Source: Stenotrophomonas sp. SAM-B (GTDB lineage Bacteria; Pseudomonadota; Gammaproteobacteria; Xanthomonadales; Xanthomonadaceae). Taken from it: DNA of 64,000 bases. The stretch spans positions 382,405-446,404 of the forward strand of contig NZ_JABBXB010000002.1 in NCBI RefSeq assembly GCF_013387485.1, read 5' to 3'. A program made the position numbers and the translations under genes. Below, in pieces: positions 25,203 to 34,181 of the stretch. The notes under the pieces are model-generated. The model worked only from the letters and a program-made list of their open reading frames with translations, was not told where the DNA came from and did not search any database. Within the stretch, counting starts at the first letter, position 1; the number at the start of each line of letters is the position of its first letter.

Positions 25203-27989
25203 ATGTCTGACCTGAGCCTGCCGCGCGCACTGCCGGTACATCTACTTCCACTGGCCATTGCTGCCGCCCTTGCACCGCTTACCGCCGTGGCCCAGGAGGC
25301 CACGACGCTGGATCGGATCGAAGTCACCGGCTCGCGCATCCGCGCCGCCCATGCCGAGACCCGCCAACCGATCCTCACCATCACCCGCGACGATATCGCC
25401 AAGCAGGGTCATACCAGCGTCGCCGATATCCTGCAGAACCTGAGTTCGGCCGGTTCACCGGCGATCTCGCGCGCCGATGCGCTGGCCTCGGGCGAGTCGG
25501 TCGGCGGTTACTACATCGACATCCGCAACCTCGGGGCGACCCGCACCCTGGTGCTGCTCAATGGCCGGCGCCTGGGGGCCACCACCAGTGGCATGCAGGA
25601 TCTGGGCCAGATCCCGCTCGCCGTCATCCAGCGCATCGAAGTACTCAAGGATGGCGCCTCGTCCATCTACGGCTCCGATGCGATTGCCGCCGTGGTCAAC
25701 ATCATCACCGACACCCAGTTCGATGGGGCCGAGTTCAACACGCGGGTCGGCCAGTTCAGCCAAGGCGACGGCCGCACCCAGGAGTTCTCGCTGAAGGTGG
25801 GCACGCAGGGCGAGCGCAGCGGCATGATGCTGGCCGCGGAGTACAGCAAGGAAGATCCGGTCTGGGCCAAGGACCGCTGGTTCAGCCGCGACGGCAATGC
25901 CGGCCCGGACTATCCCGGCTCGGGCTGGAGCCCGATCAGCAACAAGGGCTCACATTGCAATCCCTGCGCCGGTAAGGGGGTGGACCCCAAGGATGTGCGT
26001 TGGTGGACGCTCAAAGACGGCGGCGATCCGGGCAACCGGAACGACTACCGCCTGTTCACCGCCGACGACAACGTCAATTCCAATGAGCAGATGATGGTGC
26101 AGACGGGGCTGGAGCGCCGCTCCCTGTTTGCAAGCGCGTACCACGACATCAACGACACCCTGCGCCTGCAGGGCGAGGCGCTGTACAACCAGCGCATCAC
26201 CGACCAGCAGGTCGCCGGCTACCCGTTGCAGTACAAGCTGCCCGCCAACAGCCCATTCAATCCGTACGGCGTGGAAACCGACATCCGCCGCCGCCTGTGG
26301 GAGATGCCGCGCACCACCCGAAGTGAACTGCAGACCTACCGCCTGAGCGGTGGGCTGGTGGGTAGCTTCGAGATGGGCGGGCGCGCCTTTGACTGGGATG
26401 TGGGCGCATTGGTCAACCGCAATCGCCTGACCAAGACCGCCCGCGGCGACGGCAGCCGCTTCGCGCTGGACCGCTCGCTCAAACCCGAGTGCGGCACCGC
26501 GGCCGATCCGAACTGCAAGCCGTGGAATCCGCTGCTGCCTTACGGCGTGGGTGGGCCGGGCTCGCTGTCCGATCCCGAGCTGCAGAAGTTCCTGTTCCCG
26601 ACGTTCCTGGATACCGGCGAGACCACCACGACTACCTACAGCGCCAACCTCTCCGGTTCGCTGTTCGATCTCCCGGCCGGCGAGCTTGGCTTTGCGGTGG
26701 GGTATGAGCACCGCCGCGAGCAGGGCCGCTTCGTTCCGGACGCGTTCTCCCAGTCCGGGCAGAGCACCGGCCTGGAAGCGGTGACCACTGAGGGGGCGTA
26801 CTCGCTGGATGAGGTCTATACCGAGCTCAGCATCCCGATCCTCAAGGACATGCCGTTCGCCCGCGAGCTGACCCTGAGCACCTCGGGGCGCTATTCCAAG
26901 TACAGCAACTTCGGCAACACCTTGAACAGCAAGTTCGGGCTGAGCTGGCGTCCAGTGGATGAGTTGCTGGTGCGGGGCACGGTGGCCACGGGCTTCCGCG
27001 CGCCCACCATCAGCGATCTCTACGGTGGCACGTCGTCCAGCTTCGAGTCCTACATCGACCCCTGCGGCACCGGCCACACCAACAGCGTGAACGGCAATGC
27101 GGCATGCACGGCGGCGGGCGTTCCGCTGGGCTATGAGCAGCTGGGGCAGGGGCTGGTGCCATGCACGGGCTACCCGTGCCAGACCCCGGAGCAGTTCTTC
27201 AACGAGTCCAACCCGAATCTCAAGCCGGAGCGCTCCACCAGTGCCACCATCGGCCTGGTCTGGAGCCCGCGCTGGGTGGAAGGGCTGGATGTGTCGCTGG
27301 ATTGGTACAGCTACACGATCAAGGACATGATCATCAAGGACAGCGTCGAGCGTATCCTGCGCGACTGTTACATCCTGGGTAACGCGGAGCGCTGTGCCGG
27401 TGTCGTGCGTGCAGCGGATGGGCACATCTCCAGCCTCCACTATGGCAAGGCGAACCTGGGCCTGGCCAAGACCCAGGGCTACGATCTGGGCGTGCGCTAC
27501 CGGCTGCCGGAAATGGCGATCGGCCAGTTCAAACTGGATTGGCAGAGCAGCTATACCACCAAGTTCGACGAGGAAGGCGTCAACAACGCCGGCGACAAGA
27601 TCATGATCGGTCTGGTCGGTGACCCGGGTTACTTCCGTCTGCGCTCCAACATCGGCCTGGACTGGGAGAAGGGCAGCTGGGGCGCCAACTACGGGTTGCG
27701 CTACTACTCCGGCATGCGCGAAGACTGCGTGCCGAAACGGCCGTGCACGGATCCGGACCGCATGGCACACGGCGAGGGTGCCGCAGTGCGCAAGGTCGGC
27801 AGCAACACCTTCCACGATCTGCAGGTGCGCTGGACCGCGCCGTGGGATGCCACGGTTTCGGTGGGGGCGAAAAACCTGTTCAACCACCAGGGCCCGATCA
27901 TGTTCTCGCAGCCTGATAGTACGTTTGCGTACTACGGCGGCTTCGACATCGGCCGGTCGATCTACATGAAGTACCAGCAGCGCTTCTGA
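25203..27989 (+). CDS. TonB-dependent outer-membrane receptor, 928 aa
   Basis: A signal peptide (about 1-31, ending TAVAQE) precedes a TonB-box-like start (TTLDRIEVTGSRI). A plug domain follows (about 45-180, with DILQNLSSAG, RTLVLLNGRR and IEVLKDGASSIYG). The 22-stranded barrel ends in KYQQRF. This is the large-substrate TBDT type abundant in xanthomonads. The substrate cannot be read from the sequence; no GH, PL or siderophore genes are adjacent. GGAGAG lies about 7 bases before the ATG at 25203. Upstream AraC control is likely. A clear terminator follows at 28016. Confidence 0.92.
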   Translation: MSDLSLPRALPVHLLPLAIAAALAPLTAVAQEATTLDRIEVTGSRIRAAHAETRQPILTITRDDIAKQGHTSVADILQNLSSAGSPAISRADALASGESVGGYYIDIRNLGATRTLVLLNGRRLGATTSGMQDLGQIPLAVIQRIEVLKDGASSIYGSDAIAAVVNIITDTQFDGAEFNTRVGQFSQGDGRTQEFSLKVGTQGERSGMMLAAEYSKEDPVWAKDRWFSRDGNAGPDYPGSGWSPISNKGSHCNPCAGKGVDPKDVRWWTLKDGGDPGNRNDYRLFTADDNVNSNEQMMVQTGLERRSLFASAYHDINDTLRLQGEALYNQRITDQQVAGYPLQYKLPANSPFNPYGVETDIRRRLWEMPRTTRSELQTYRLSGGLVGSFEMGGRAFDWDVGALVNRNRLTKTARGDGSRFALDRSLKPECGTAADPNCKPWNPLLPYGVGGPGSLSDPELQKFLFPTFLDTGETTTTTYSANLSGSLFDLPAGELGFAVGYEHRREQGRFVPDAFSQSGQSTGLEAVTTEGAYSLDEVYTELSIPILKDMPFARELTLSTSGRYSKYSNFGNTLNSKFGLSWRPVDELLVRGTVATGFRAPTISDLYGGTSSSFESYIDPCGTGHTNSVNGNAACTAAGVPLGYEQLGQGLVPCTGYPCQTPEQFFNESNPNLKPERSTSATIGLVWSPRWVEGLDVSLDWYSYTIKDMIIKDSVERILRDCYILGNAERCAGVVRAADGHISSLHYGKANLGLAKTQGYDLGVRYRLPEMAIGQFKLDWQSSYTTKFDEEGVNNAGDKIMIGLVGDPGYFRLRSNIGLDWEKGSWGANYGLRYYSGMREDCVPKRPCTDPDRMAHGEGAAVRKVGSNTFHDLQVRWTAPWDATVSVGAKNLFNHQGPIMFSQPDSTFAYYGGFDIGRSIYMKYQQRF

Positions 27990-28015
27990 TCGGGGCGCCG
28001 AGGGAAAGCAGCAGG

Positions 28016-28039
28016 AGGGCCGGCGCAAGCCGGCCCTTT
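28016..28039 (+). terminator. Terminator after the TonB-dependent receptor
   Basis: Perfect 9-base arms AGGGCCGGC (28016-28024) and GCCGGCCCT (28029-28037) close a GCAA tetraloop and are followed by TTT. It lies 26 bases after the receptor stop. Confidence 0.8.
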
Positions 28040-28144
28040 CAATGACGGCGCAGAGGCGTTCTTTCCCGCGTATGACCTGACGGACGCCGCTCGTGCCCGG
28101 GTAACGGAAGCCAGGCCAGTCAAGTAACTCCTCGCGTGCGGCCG

Positions 28145-28651
28145 CTACGCGCTGCCAAAGGGCACCTTGTCCGCGTTGAAGCGCGCGGAGCGCCGCATGA
28201 CTCTTACCTGGAAGCCACGTTCATGGAGGATGGACTCGAGCGGCAGCCAGCCCAGGCGTCGATACAACCCTCCGTCGTCGACTTTCGTCTGCAGGTACAC
28301 ATCGCAGATGCCAAGTTCAACGGCACGCGACATCAGTTCGTTGACCAGCAGGCCTGCCAGGCCCTGTCCACGATGGGACGGCGCAACATACACGCTGCCC
28401 AGCCAGAATTCGCGTTCTGGGCGCTCCCGGCGCTCATGCCGCTTTACACGCGCGGTGGCTACGGGACGGCCCGCCTCAAGTGCAATCAGCACCATGGGCA
28501 GGTCCTCGCCGTGATCGCTGGCCTCCAAATGCTGCCGTTCGACGGCCAGCGAGTGCCCGGGAACTGAGGTACCCCATTCGTCGAAGTACCACTCGGCGAC
28601 AACCGGCAGCAGCTCAGGGCGATCTCGCAACAGGGTGAATTCGATGGTCAT
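28145..28651 (-). CDS. GNAT-family N-acetyltransferase, 168 aa
   Basis: A single acetyl-CoA-dependent acyltransferase domain. Motif A is VAPSHRGQGLAGLLV, which holds the R/Q-x-x-G-x-G/A pyrophosphate-binding loop, preceded by the beta-4 strand WLGSVY. The C-terminal DGGLYRRLGW is the usual beta-5 and tyrosine segment. The substrate is not predictable. It lies 75 bases downstream of the acyltransferase gene in the same direction and might share its transcript. Confidence 0.85.
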   Translation of the reverse strand: MTIEFTLLRDRPELLPVVAEWYFDEWGTSVPGHSLAVERQHLEASDHGEDLPMVLIALEAGRPVATARVKRHERRERPEREFWLGSVYVAPSHRGQGLAGLLVNELMSRAVELGICDVYLQTKVDDGGLYRRLGWLPLESILHERGFQVRVMRRSARFNADKVPFGSA

Positions 28652-28726
28652 GACAGTTCAATCTTGCTCGGGGCGCTGCGGGCGCTGCGGGCGAATGGGT
28701 CGCGGTGCAGCGTCGGGGTTGGTCGA

Positions 28727-30769
28727 TCATTCTCGCCCAAGTGTGCGCGGACGGGGAGGGGCGGATACGTCACGCTCCGTGGCATCGCGCCCCCAGACCC
28801 GGAGCAGCATCTCGATGAAATCCCCCGCCAGTACGCGGTTGCCGTGGCCGCTGAGGTGATCGGCATCGAAGTACAGCGGCAAGCCCTCGGCGTCGAACGC
28901 CGAGCAGGTCTCACCGGGACACAGCAGAAAGAACGGATCCCAGACGGTGAGCATCGGGTACTGCCGTCGCAACTGCGCCAGCTGAGACAGTTGTCCTGCG
29001 CGCAACGTCTGCAACTGTGCCCGCCGCACATTCAGGCCCGGCGCGCAGATCGGGTTGATTCGGTTGAACCAGTCCGAGCAGCGGTTGGCCGGGGCCTTGA
29101 ACACGGGCTTTGGCGCATCGATCACCACCTGCAGGCCGGCCGCCTGCAACCTCGCCAAGACCGCATGGGCCGAAGCCATCGCTGCAGCCTGACGGTCCTT
29201 GTCCAGTTCGGCGAATACCGCCGCCCAGGTCGCCTCCGGGTCAGTAGCCCAGTCGCGGCCGGCAAGTTCCGGCATTCGCAGTGACGCGAGAAACACCATG
29301 TCGCCCGGCTTCGCCGCCGCTTCGATAGCCCGCAGCGCGGCCTCGCGACTGTCCGCGCACTCTGGCGGGTCGGCGTCGATCAGCCGCACCACGCCGCAGC
29401 CGCCGCGTTCGTGCTCGATCACGGTGACGCCCAGTTGCACCGACACCTGCTTCAGCAGGGTGCGGTAGGCCGCTGTGTGCGAGTCGCCCAGCACGAACAA
29501 CTGGCGGCCCTGGAGGTGTGGCGCGTGGATGGGCTGCGCCGAGGCCGGCGGGGCATGCCGATAGGCCATCCAGTTATAGGTATCCGCAGTACGGCTGAGC
29601 GACACACGATCAGGGTTCTCGCTCACCCAGCGTGCGCCCATCATCGCCACTGCCACCGTGGCAACCGCTGCACCGGCGGTGACCCAGTTACGCATCTGCA
29701 GCACGCCGCGACCAGCGCGGATCGGGCTTTCGATCCAATGATAGGAGGCTGCTGCCAGACCCAGCACCAGCAGCGGATAGGCAAGCTGCACTGTCAACAG
29801 CTCGAAGCCGACCGTCCAACGGATGAACACCGCCACCGGCCAATGCCACAGATACAGCGAATAGGACAGCCTGCCTACATAGCGGGCTGGCTGGCTCTGC
29901 AGCAGATGGTGCGGAATCGGCAGGGCACCGGTGTGGGGAAGCACCAGCGCGGTGATCATCAACAGCGTGCCGGCTACTGTCGCCAGCGCCCACGGCATCG
30001 GAAACTGAGTCGCATCGGCTTGCAGGAAGCCAGCAATCAGCAGGCTCAGCCCTGCAAGCATCAGCAGGGCCAGGGCACCACTCGAGCGTGCCTGCAAGGG
30101 CCCGCGTCGCAGCAGCTGGTACAGCAGTGCGCCGGCGGCCAATTCCCAGAAGCGCGACGGCAATAGATAGAAGGCGGCCAGGGGACTGCGCCCGGTCTGC
30201 AACGCACTGATCGCCAACGACGCCAAGGCAAGCAACGGCAGCAGCGCCCATAGTGCTGGCACGCGCTCCCTGTGGCGCAGCCACAGGTACCAGATCCCCG
30301 GGAACAGCAGATAGAACTGCTCCTCCACGCCCAGCGACCAGGTATGCAGATAGGGGTTGAGATCGACGCTGGGCGAGAAGTATGTATCGCTGTTGAAGGC
30401 CAGCACGAAGTTGCTCAATCCCAGGAACGCCGCCATGCCGGTGCGGTTGTTCTGCTCGCTGAGCCAGACTTGGGGCAGCAGCATGGCGGACAGCAGGAAG
30501 CTGACCGCAAGCACCACCACCAGAGCGGGCAGAAGGCGCAGCACCCTGCGGCGGTAGAAGGTGAGCAGGTAGTCGGCAAAGCCCGTGGTGGTGCGTTCGG
30601 ACAGCGATTGGCTGATCACGAAACCGGAGATGACAAAGAACATGTCCACGCCGGTGAAGCCGCCGGGCAGCCACGGCAGGTAATCGGCGTGGTAGACGAG
30701 CACCGCCAGTACTGCGATGGCGCGCAGGCCGTCGATACCGGGGATGTAGCCGTGAGTGGGTTTGATCAT
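28727..30769 (-). CDS. OafA/YrhL-type membrane acyltransferase with SGNH domain, 680 aa
   Basis: The N-terminal AT3 domain (about 1-350) has roughly ten membrane helices and begins with the family signature YIPGIDGLRAIAVLAVL and FFVISGF. It is followed by a linker helix and a periplasmic SGNH hydrolase-type domain (about 430-680) with the nucleophile motif FVLGDSHTAAYRTL and the distal DADHLSGHG containing the Asp-x-x-His pair. Fused AT3-SGNH proteins O-acetylate lipopolysaccharide O-antigen, capsule or peptidoglycan, moving acetyl across the inner membrane. The target glycan here is unknown, as no glycan locus is adjacent. Confidence 0.9.
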   Translation of the reverse strand: MIKPTHGYIPGIDGLRAIAVLAVLVYHADYLPWLPGGFTGVDMFFVISGFVISQSLSERTTTGFADYLLTFYRRRVLRLLPALVVVLAVSFLLSAMLLPQVWLSEQNNRTGMAAFLGLSNFVLAFNSDTYFSPSVDLNPYLHTWSLGVEEQFYLLFPGIWYLWLRHRERVPALWALLPLLALASLAISALQTGRSPLAAFYLLPSRFWELAAGALLYQLLRRGPLQARSSGALALLMLAGLSLLIAGFLQADATQFPMPWALATVAGTLLMITALVLPHTGALPIPHHLLQSQPARYVGRLSYSLYLWHWPVAVFIRWTVGFELLTVQLAYPLLVLGLAAASYHWIESPIRAGRGVLQMRNWVTAGAAVATVAVAMMGARWVSENPDRVSLSRTADTYNWMAYRHAPPASAQPIHAPHLQGRQLFVLGDSHTAAYRTLLKQVSVQLGVTVIEHERGGCGVVRLIDADPPECADSREAALRAIEAAAKPGDMVFLASLRMPELAGRDWATDPEATWAAVFAELDKDRQAAAMASAHAVLARLQAAGLQVVIDAPKPVFKAPANRCSDWFNRINPICAPGLNVRRAQLQTLRAGQLSQLAQLRRQYPMLTVWDPFFLLCPGETCSAFDAEGLPLYFDADHLSGHGNRVLAGDFIEMLLRVWGRDATERDVSAPPRPRTLGRE

Positions 30770-31518
30770 GTGTACGGACTCTCTGGCGTTGACACGGCCG
30801 CACGGTACAGGACGCGTGGAGGGCGACGTGGTCAGGCGCCTTGCCCTGCGTGCGCATGCAGTCGTGACAGCAGAGCCTATGCCTTGAACGCCGATGCAGG
30901 AAGCAAGCCACGCAACCTCTGTTGTGGGCCGGTAAAGGTGTCGAGCGCGAACGCGATCCGCTGCAGGGGTTCAATTGGTGTTGAACGCGACATGCCTTCG
31001 CGTGTGTCGCACGGGTGAGGTCGTTGCCGTGCGTCGTTGTGCCCGGATTGAAAGGCACTCTGGCGCAATCGCGCGCGAAGTGCCCGGTTGCGGCGGAGCT
31101 CTAGATTGCGGTGCACGTCTATTTGAGTTTGAGAGTTCGATCGCAAAGACGATTCGAACATTGAATCAGCATTTTTGTCAGTTGGTGATCCGCTGGTCCG
31201 TCTGCGCAGTGGGGCACCCAGCCACTGCGATGGTCGAGCGTGTCTGCGGCGCTACCTCCGCGAACTTTCGCGGGCAGTTCGTGGCTGCAACATCTTGCAA
31301 AATCCATCTGTTTCACGCTCTTTACCATTTCTTGCATGGTGCCCGCGCTGGCTGCGTGATTTCCTGTTCCCAGCAACAGCGCAGCCAAGATGCACTGCAT
31401 ATATCTCGCTGCCTCTCCTCTCCAGGCCCTGCGTCGCGCATCCGCGCACGCTCGCCACAGCTGCTGCCGCAGTACGGCCGGAGCTGATACGCCCGGGCAG
31501 AACACGAATGAGTAAACC
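30770..31518. other. 750-base intergenic region upstream of the pilin pair
   Basis: No convincing gene is present: the open frames on either strand show no domain and no ribosome site. The part nearest the acyltransferase holds that gene's promoter on the minus strand. The part nearest the pilin holds copy D of the shared motif at 31321-31339, preceded by another TTGCAA at about 31295. Confidence 0.6.
31321..31339 (+). promoter_or_regulatory. Copy D of the 19-base shared upstream motif (exact consensus)
   Basis: TTTACCATTTCTTGCATGG agrees with TTTNCNANTTSTTGCATGG at every defined position. It lies 179 bases before the first pilin gene and points towards it. Confidence 0.6.
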
Positions 31519-31986
31519 ATGAAAACACCAAACATGCCCCGGACGGGAAACGGCAGCACGAATGTTCGAGGCTTCACCCTCGTGGAGTTGATGGTGGTCG
31601 TGGCGATTATCTCGATTCTTGCTGCCATCGCTCTTCCGCAGTGGAGTAACTACACAGAACGTGCCCGAACCACCGCGATGCTCGCGGAACTCTCTGGCGG
31701 CAAAGCAGGCGTGGAAACACTGCTGATGGAAGGTCATTCGGCGGCGACAATCACTCCTGCAGACGTCGGCCTTCAGGGCGCAACAGAGTTGTGTCCCACG
31801 GTCATCGTCGCCTTCGTCGAGATGTTCGGCGAGCGCATGGTCAAGCTGCAATGTGACGGCTTGGACCACAGGAGCGTTCAGCTGTGGCGTTCAAGCACCA
31901 CAGGCTGGTCGTGCAATGCAGTTTCGCGCACAAGTACCGCGTGGGCGCCGGCCAACTGCTACCCGCAGGTCATCATTCATCCCTGA
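31519..31986 (+). CDS. Type IV pilin-like protein, 155 aa
   Basis: Class III (type IV) prepilin signature: an 18-residue basic leader ending in Arg-Gly, then F-T-L-V-E with the invariant Glu at +5, and the hydrophobic helix VVVAIISILAAIAL. PilD-type peptidase should cleave at RG/FTL and N-methylate the Phe. The globular part has four cysteines (two near ELC and LQC, two near WSC and ANC), able to form a disulfide-bounded D-region. The protein shares TERAR-TAMLAELSGGKAGVE and LLMEG with the next gene, so the two are tandem duplicates. Whether they form the main pilus shaft or minor/pseudopilin subunits is not clear. Confidence 0.85.
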   Translation: MKTPNMPRTGNGSTNVRGFTLVELMVVVAIISILAAIALPQWSNYTERARTTAMLAELSGGKAGVETLLMEGHSAATITPADVGLQGATELCPTVIVAFVEMFGERMVKLQCDGLDHRSVQLWRSSTTGWSCNAVSRTSTAWAPANCYPQVIIHP

Positions 31987-32045
31987 GTATGCTGAAAAGA
32001 ACTTTGAGCGCGGGGCATCAATCCCCCTATATACGAATGGAGAAC

Positions 32046-32519
32046 ATGAACGTACCTGACAGGCCCTGGGTGAAGAGCCCTGCACGCGTACGCGGCTTCA
32101 CCTTGATCGAACTTATGGTGACCGTTGCCATCATCTCCATCCTGGCCGCGATCGCCATCCCGAACTACAGGAACTACACCGAGCGCGCCCGCGTCACTGC
32201 GATGCTTGCGGAGCTCTCGGGGGGCAAAGCCGGCGTGGAGTCGCTGCTGATGGAAGGGGATCTCGGCCCGGTCATTACGCCCGAGGAGGTCGGACTGAAC
32301 AGCCAGACGACGCTATGCCCGACGGTAACGCTTACCACCTACATCCGACCCGGGCAGCGACGGGTGAAGATGTACTGCGGCGGAATACGATTCAGAAGTG
32401 CGGCAGTCGAGCTGTGGTACTCCACCGCCGACGGTTGGTCATGCAACGTCAACACGCTGGTGAACCCCTACACGTGGGCACCCGCAAACTGCAGTCCCTT
32501 TTTTCACGATCATCCGTGA
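32046..32519 (+). CDS. Type IV pilin-like protein, tandem paralogue, 157 aa
   Basis: Same architecture as the gene before it: basic leader ending VRG, mature start FTLIELMVTVAIISILAAIAI with Glu at +5, then a cysteine-containing globular domain ending in CSPFFHDHP. The ATG at 32046 gives a leader of the same length as the paralogue; an ATG at 32037 is also possible, and neither has an ideally spaced Shine-Dalgarno sequence. The gap to the upstream stop is 59 bases and no terminator is seen, so the two pilins are probably co-transcribed from the promoter region containing motif copy D. Confidence 0.85.
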   Translation: MNVPDRPWVKSPARVRGFTLIELMVTVAIISILAAIAIPNYRNYTERARVTAMLAELSGGKAGVESLLMEGDLGPVITPEEVGLNSQTTLCPTVTLTTYIRPGQRRVKMYCGGIRFRSAAVELWYSTADGWSCNVNTLVNPYTWAPANCSPFFHDHP

Positions 32520-32705
32520 GCAAGCGCGTTTGAGCGGCGCGCAGTGGGGGCGTACGACGAACGAGACGTCGTCCTCGGGTCCCGCAGTTGCACGGCAGAC
32601 AGCTACGCTATGTCGATCAACAATCGCCCAGGCATCTGGTTTTCGAATTGGCCTGGACCTTGGGGCGCTGCTATCAAGTAGCACTGACCATGCGGATTAC
32701 CACTG

Positions 32706-34070
32706 TTGAAATCGAACCATCACTCTGCCACGCCCAGGCTGATTCCGGAGATCCGCTCGACCGCCGCGTTGGCGCTCCCCTTGGTGGTGGGACACGTGTC
32801 GACGGGATTGATCGCCTTCGCCGACAACCTCATCGCCGGGCACCACGGCACCTTGACGCTGGCCTCGGTCACGATCGGCACGGCCCTGTTGTGGCTGCCG
32901 ATGCTGGTGCCGATCGGCACGCTGATCGCGCTGACGGCGGCCGTTGCCCAGTTGTGCGGTGCGGGCCGGCATGGCGAGGTGGGCGCGGTGTTCCGCCAGG
33001 CGACGTGGCTCGCACTTGTCTTGGGCCTGGCGATGTTCGTGTTCCTGAGCACCATGGCAAAGGCGCTGCCGCTGCTGGGTATCGCCCCGGAAGTGATTCC
33101 CGGGGCCACCGCATTCCTGCTCGCCGTGCGTTGGGGTGGGCCGGCGCTGACGCTGTTCTACTGCTTTCGCTATCTGTGCGAAGGCACCCATTGGACGCGC
33201 CCGACCATGGTGTTCGGTTTCGGCGGTCTGTTCCTGCTGGTCCCGCTGGGTTGGGCACTGACCAACGGTCGGCTGGGATTGCCTGCACTGGGGGCCCAAG
33301 GGCTGGGGATCGCTTCGGCCACCATGATGTGGGCGCAGGCCCTGACCTTCGCGGTATACCTCTGGCGATCACCACGCTTTGCGCCATTGCGTTTGTTCGA
33401 GCGCGCAGAGGGGCCACAATGGAGCGTCATTTCAGGGTTGCTCAAGGCCGGCCTGCCGATCGGGCTGTCGATCCTGATGCAGGGTGGGCTGTTCATCGCC
33501 ACCGCGCTACTGATCGGCCGTCTGGGAGCGCAGACGCTGGCTGCGCACCAGATCGCCGTCAACGTGTCGCAGCTGTGCTTCATGATCCCCGTTGCCGTGG
33601 CCGAGGCCACCACCGTACGCGTGGGCCACGCGCTGGGCGCCGGCCACGGACCGGTTCAGGTCCGGCTGGCAGCGCGGGCAGGTTACGTGATCGTGCTGGC
33701 GACCCAACTCTGCGCAGTGCTGGTGCTGCTCATCGCGCGCGACGAGGTGGCCGGGCTGTACACCGCCGATGCGGGAGTCGCTTTGCTGGCCTCTACCTTG
33801 CTCGTGTACACGGCTGTGCTCCAGGTTCCTGATGGACTGCAGATGGTGTCCTCTGGCGTGCTGCGTGGGCTCAACGACACCAGGGTGCCGATGCTCATGG
33901 CGGTGGGGTGCTATTGGGGCATCGGCATGCCGTTGGGTGCCGGCTTGGGGCTTGGGCTCGGCATGGGCGCGCCAGGCATGTGGACGGGGCTGATCACGGC
34001 GCTGGTGGCGGCCGCATTTGTGATGGCCTGGCGGGTGCGGCGGAGCGCGGCAGCCATCCCCGTGCATTAG
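32706..34070 (+). CDS. MATE-family multidrug/toxin efflux transporter, 454 aa
   Basis: Twelve predicted membrane helices in two six-helix halves. Family features include IRSTAALALPLVVGHVSTGLIAFADNL at the start, the AAHQIA-like LAAHQIAVNVSQLCFM in the second half, and EATTVRVGHALGAG. NorM-type members exchange Na+ or H+ for cationic drugs; the substrate here is not known. The start is taken as TTG at 32706 because no ATG or GTG gives a complete first helix; no strong ribosome site is visible, so the start is uncertain by a few codons. Confidence 0.88.
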   Translation: MKSNHHSATPRLIPEIRSTAALALPLVVGHVSTGLIAFADNLIAGHHGTLTLASVTIGTALLWLPMLVPIGTLIALTAAVAQLCGAGRHGEVGAVFRQATWLALVLGLAMFVFLSTMAKALPLLGIAPEVIPGATAFLLAVRWGGPALTLFYCFRYLCEGTHWTRPTMVFGFGGLFLLVPLGWALTNGRLGLPALGAQGLGIASATMMWAQALTFAVYLWRSPRFAPLRLFERAEGPQWSVISGLLKAGLPIGLSILMQGGLFIATALLIGRLGAQTLAAHQIAVNVSQLCFMIPVAVAEATTVRVGHALGAGHGPVQVRLAARAGYVIVLATQLCAVLVLLIARDEVAGLYTADAGVALLASTLLVYTAVLQVPDGLQMVSSGVLRGLNDTRVPMLMAVGCYWGIGMPLGAGLGLGLGMGAPGMWTGLITALVAAAFVMAWRVRRSAAAIPVH

Positions 34071-34181
34071 CGGGGTGCGCGTTGCCGCGGCGCGGCCTCA
34101 CGCTACACTGGTGATTGCCGGGACGGGTGCAGCTGCCCATCCCATACCGCTTGGTGGGCGTCATACCGGGGAAGCGACATC

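Noticed and set aside
30975-31487. A 170-codon frame in the gap before the pilin pair
   Set aside because: No ribosome site, no recognisable domain, irregular composition, and it runs through the upstream motif. Treated as intergenic.
32588-33832. A 414-codon plus-strand frame overlapping the MATE gene
   Set aside because: Gly/Arg/His-rich translation without membrane helices; the MATE frame has twelve helices and family motifs.
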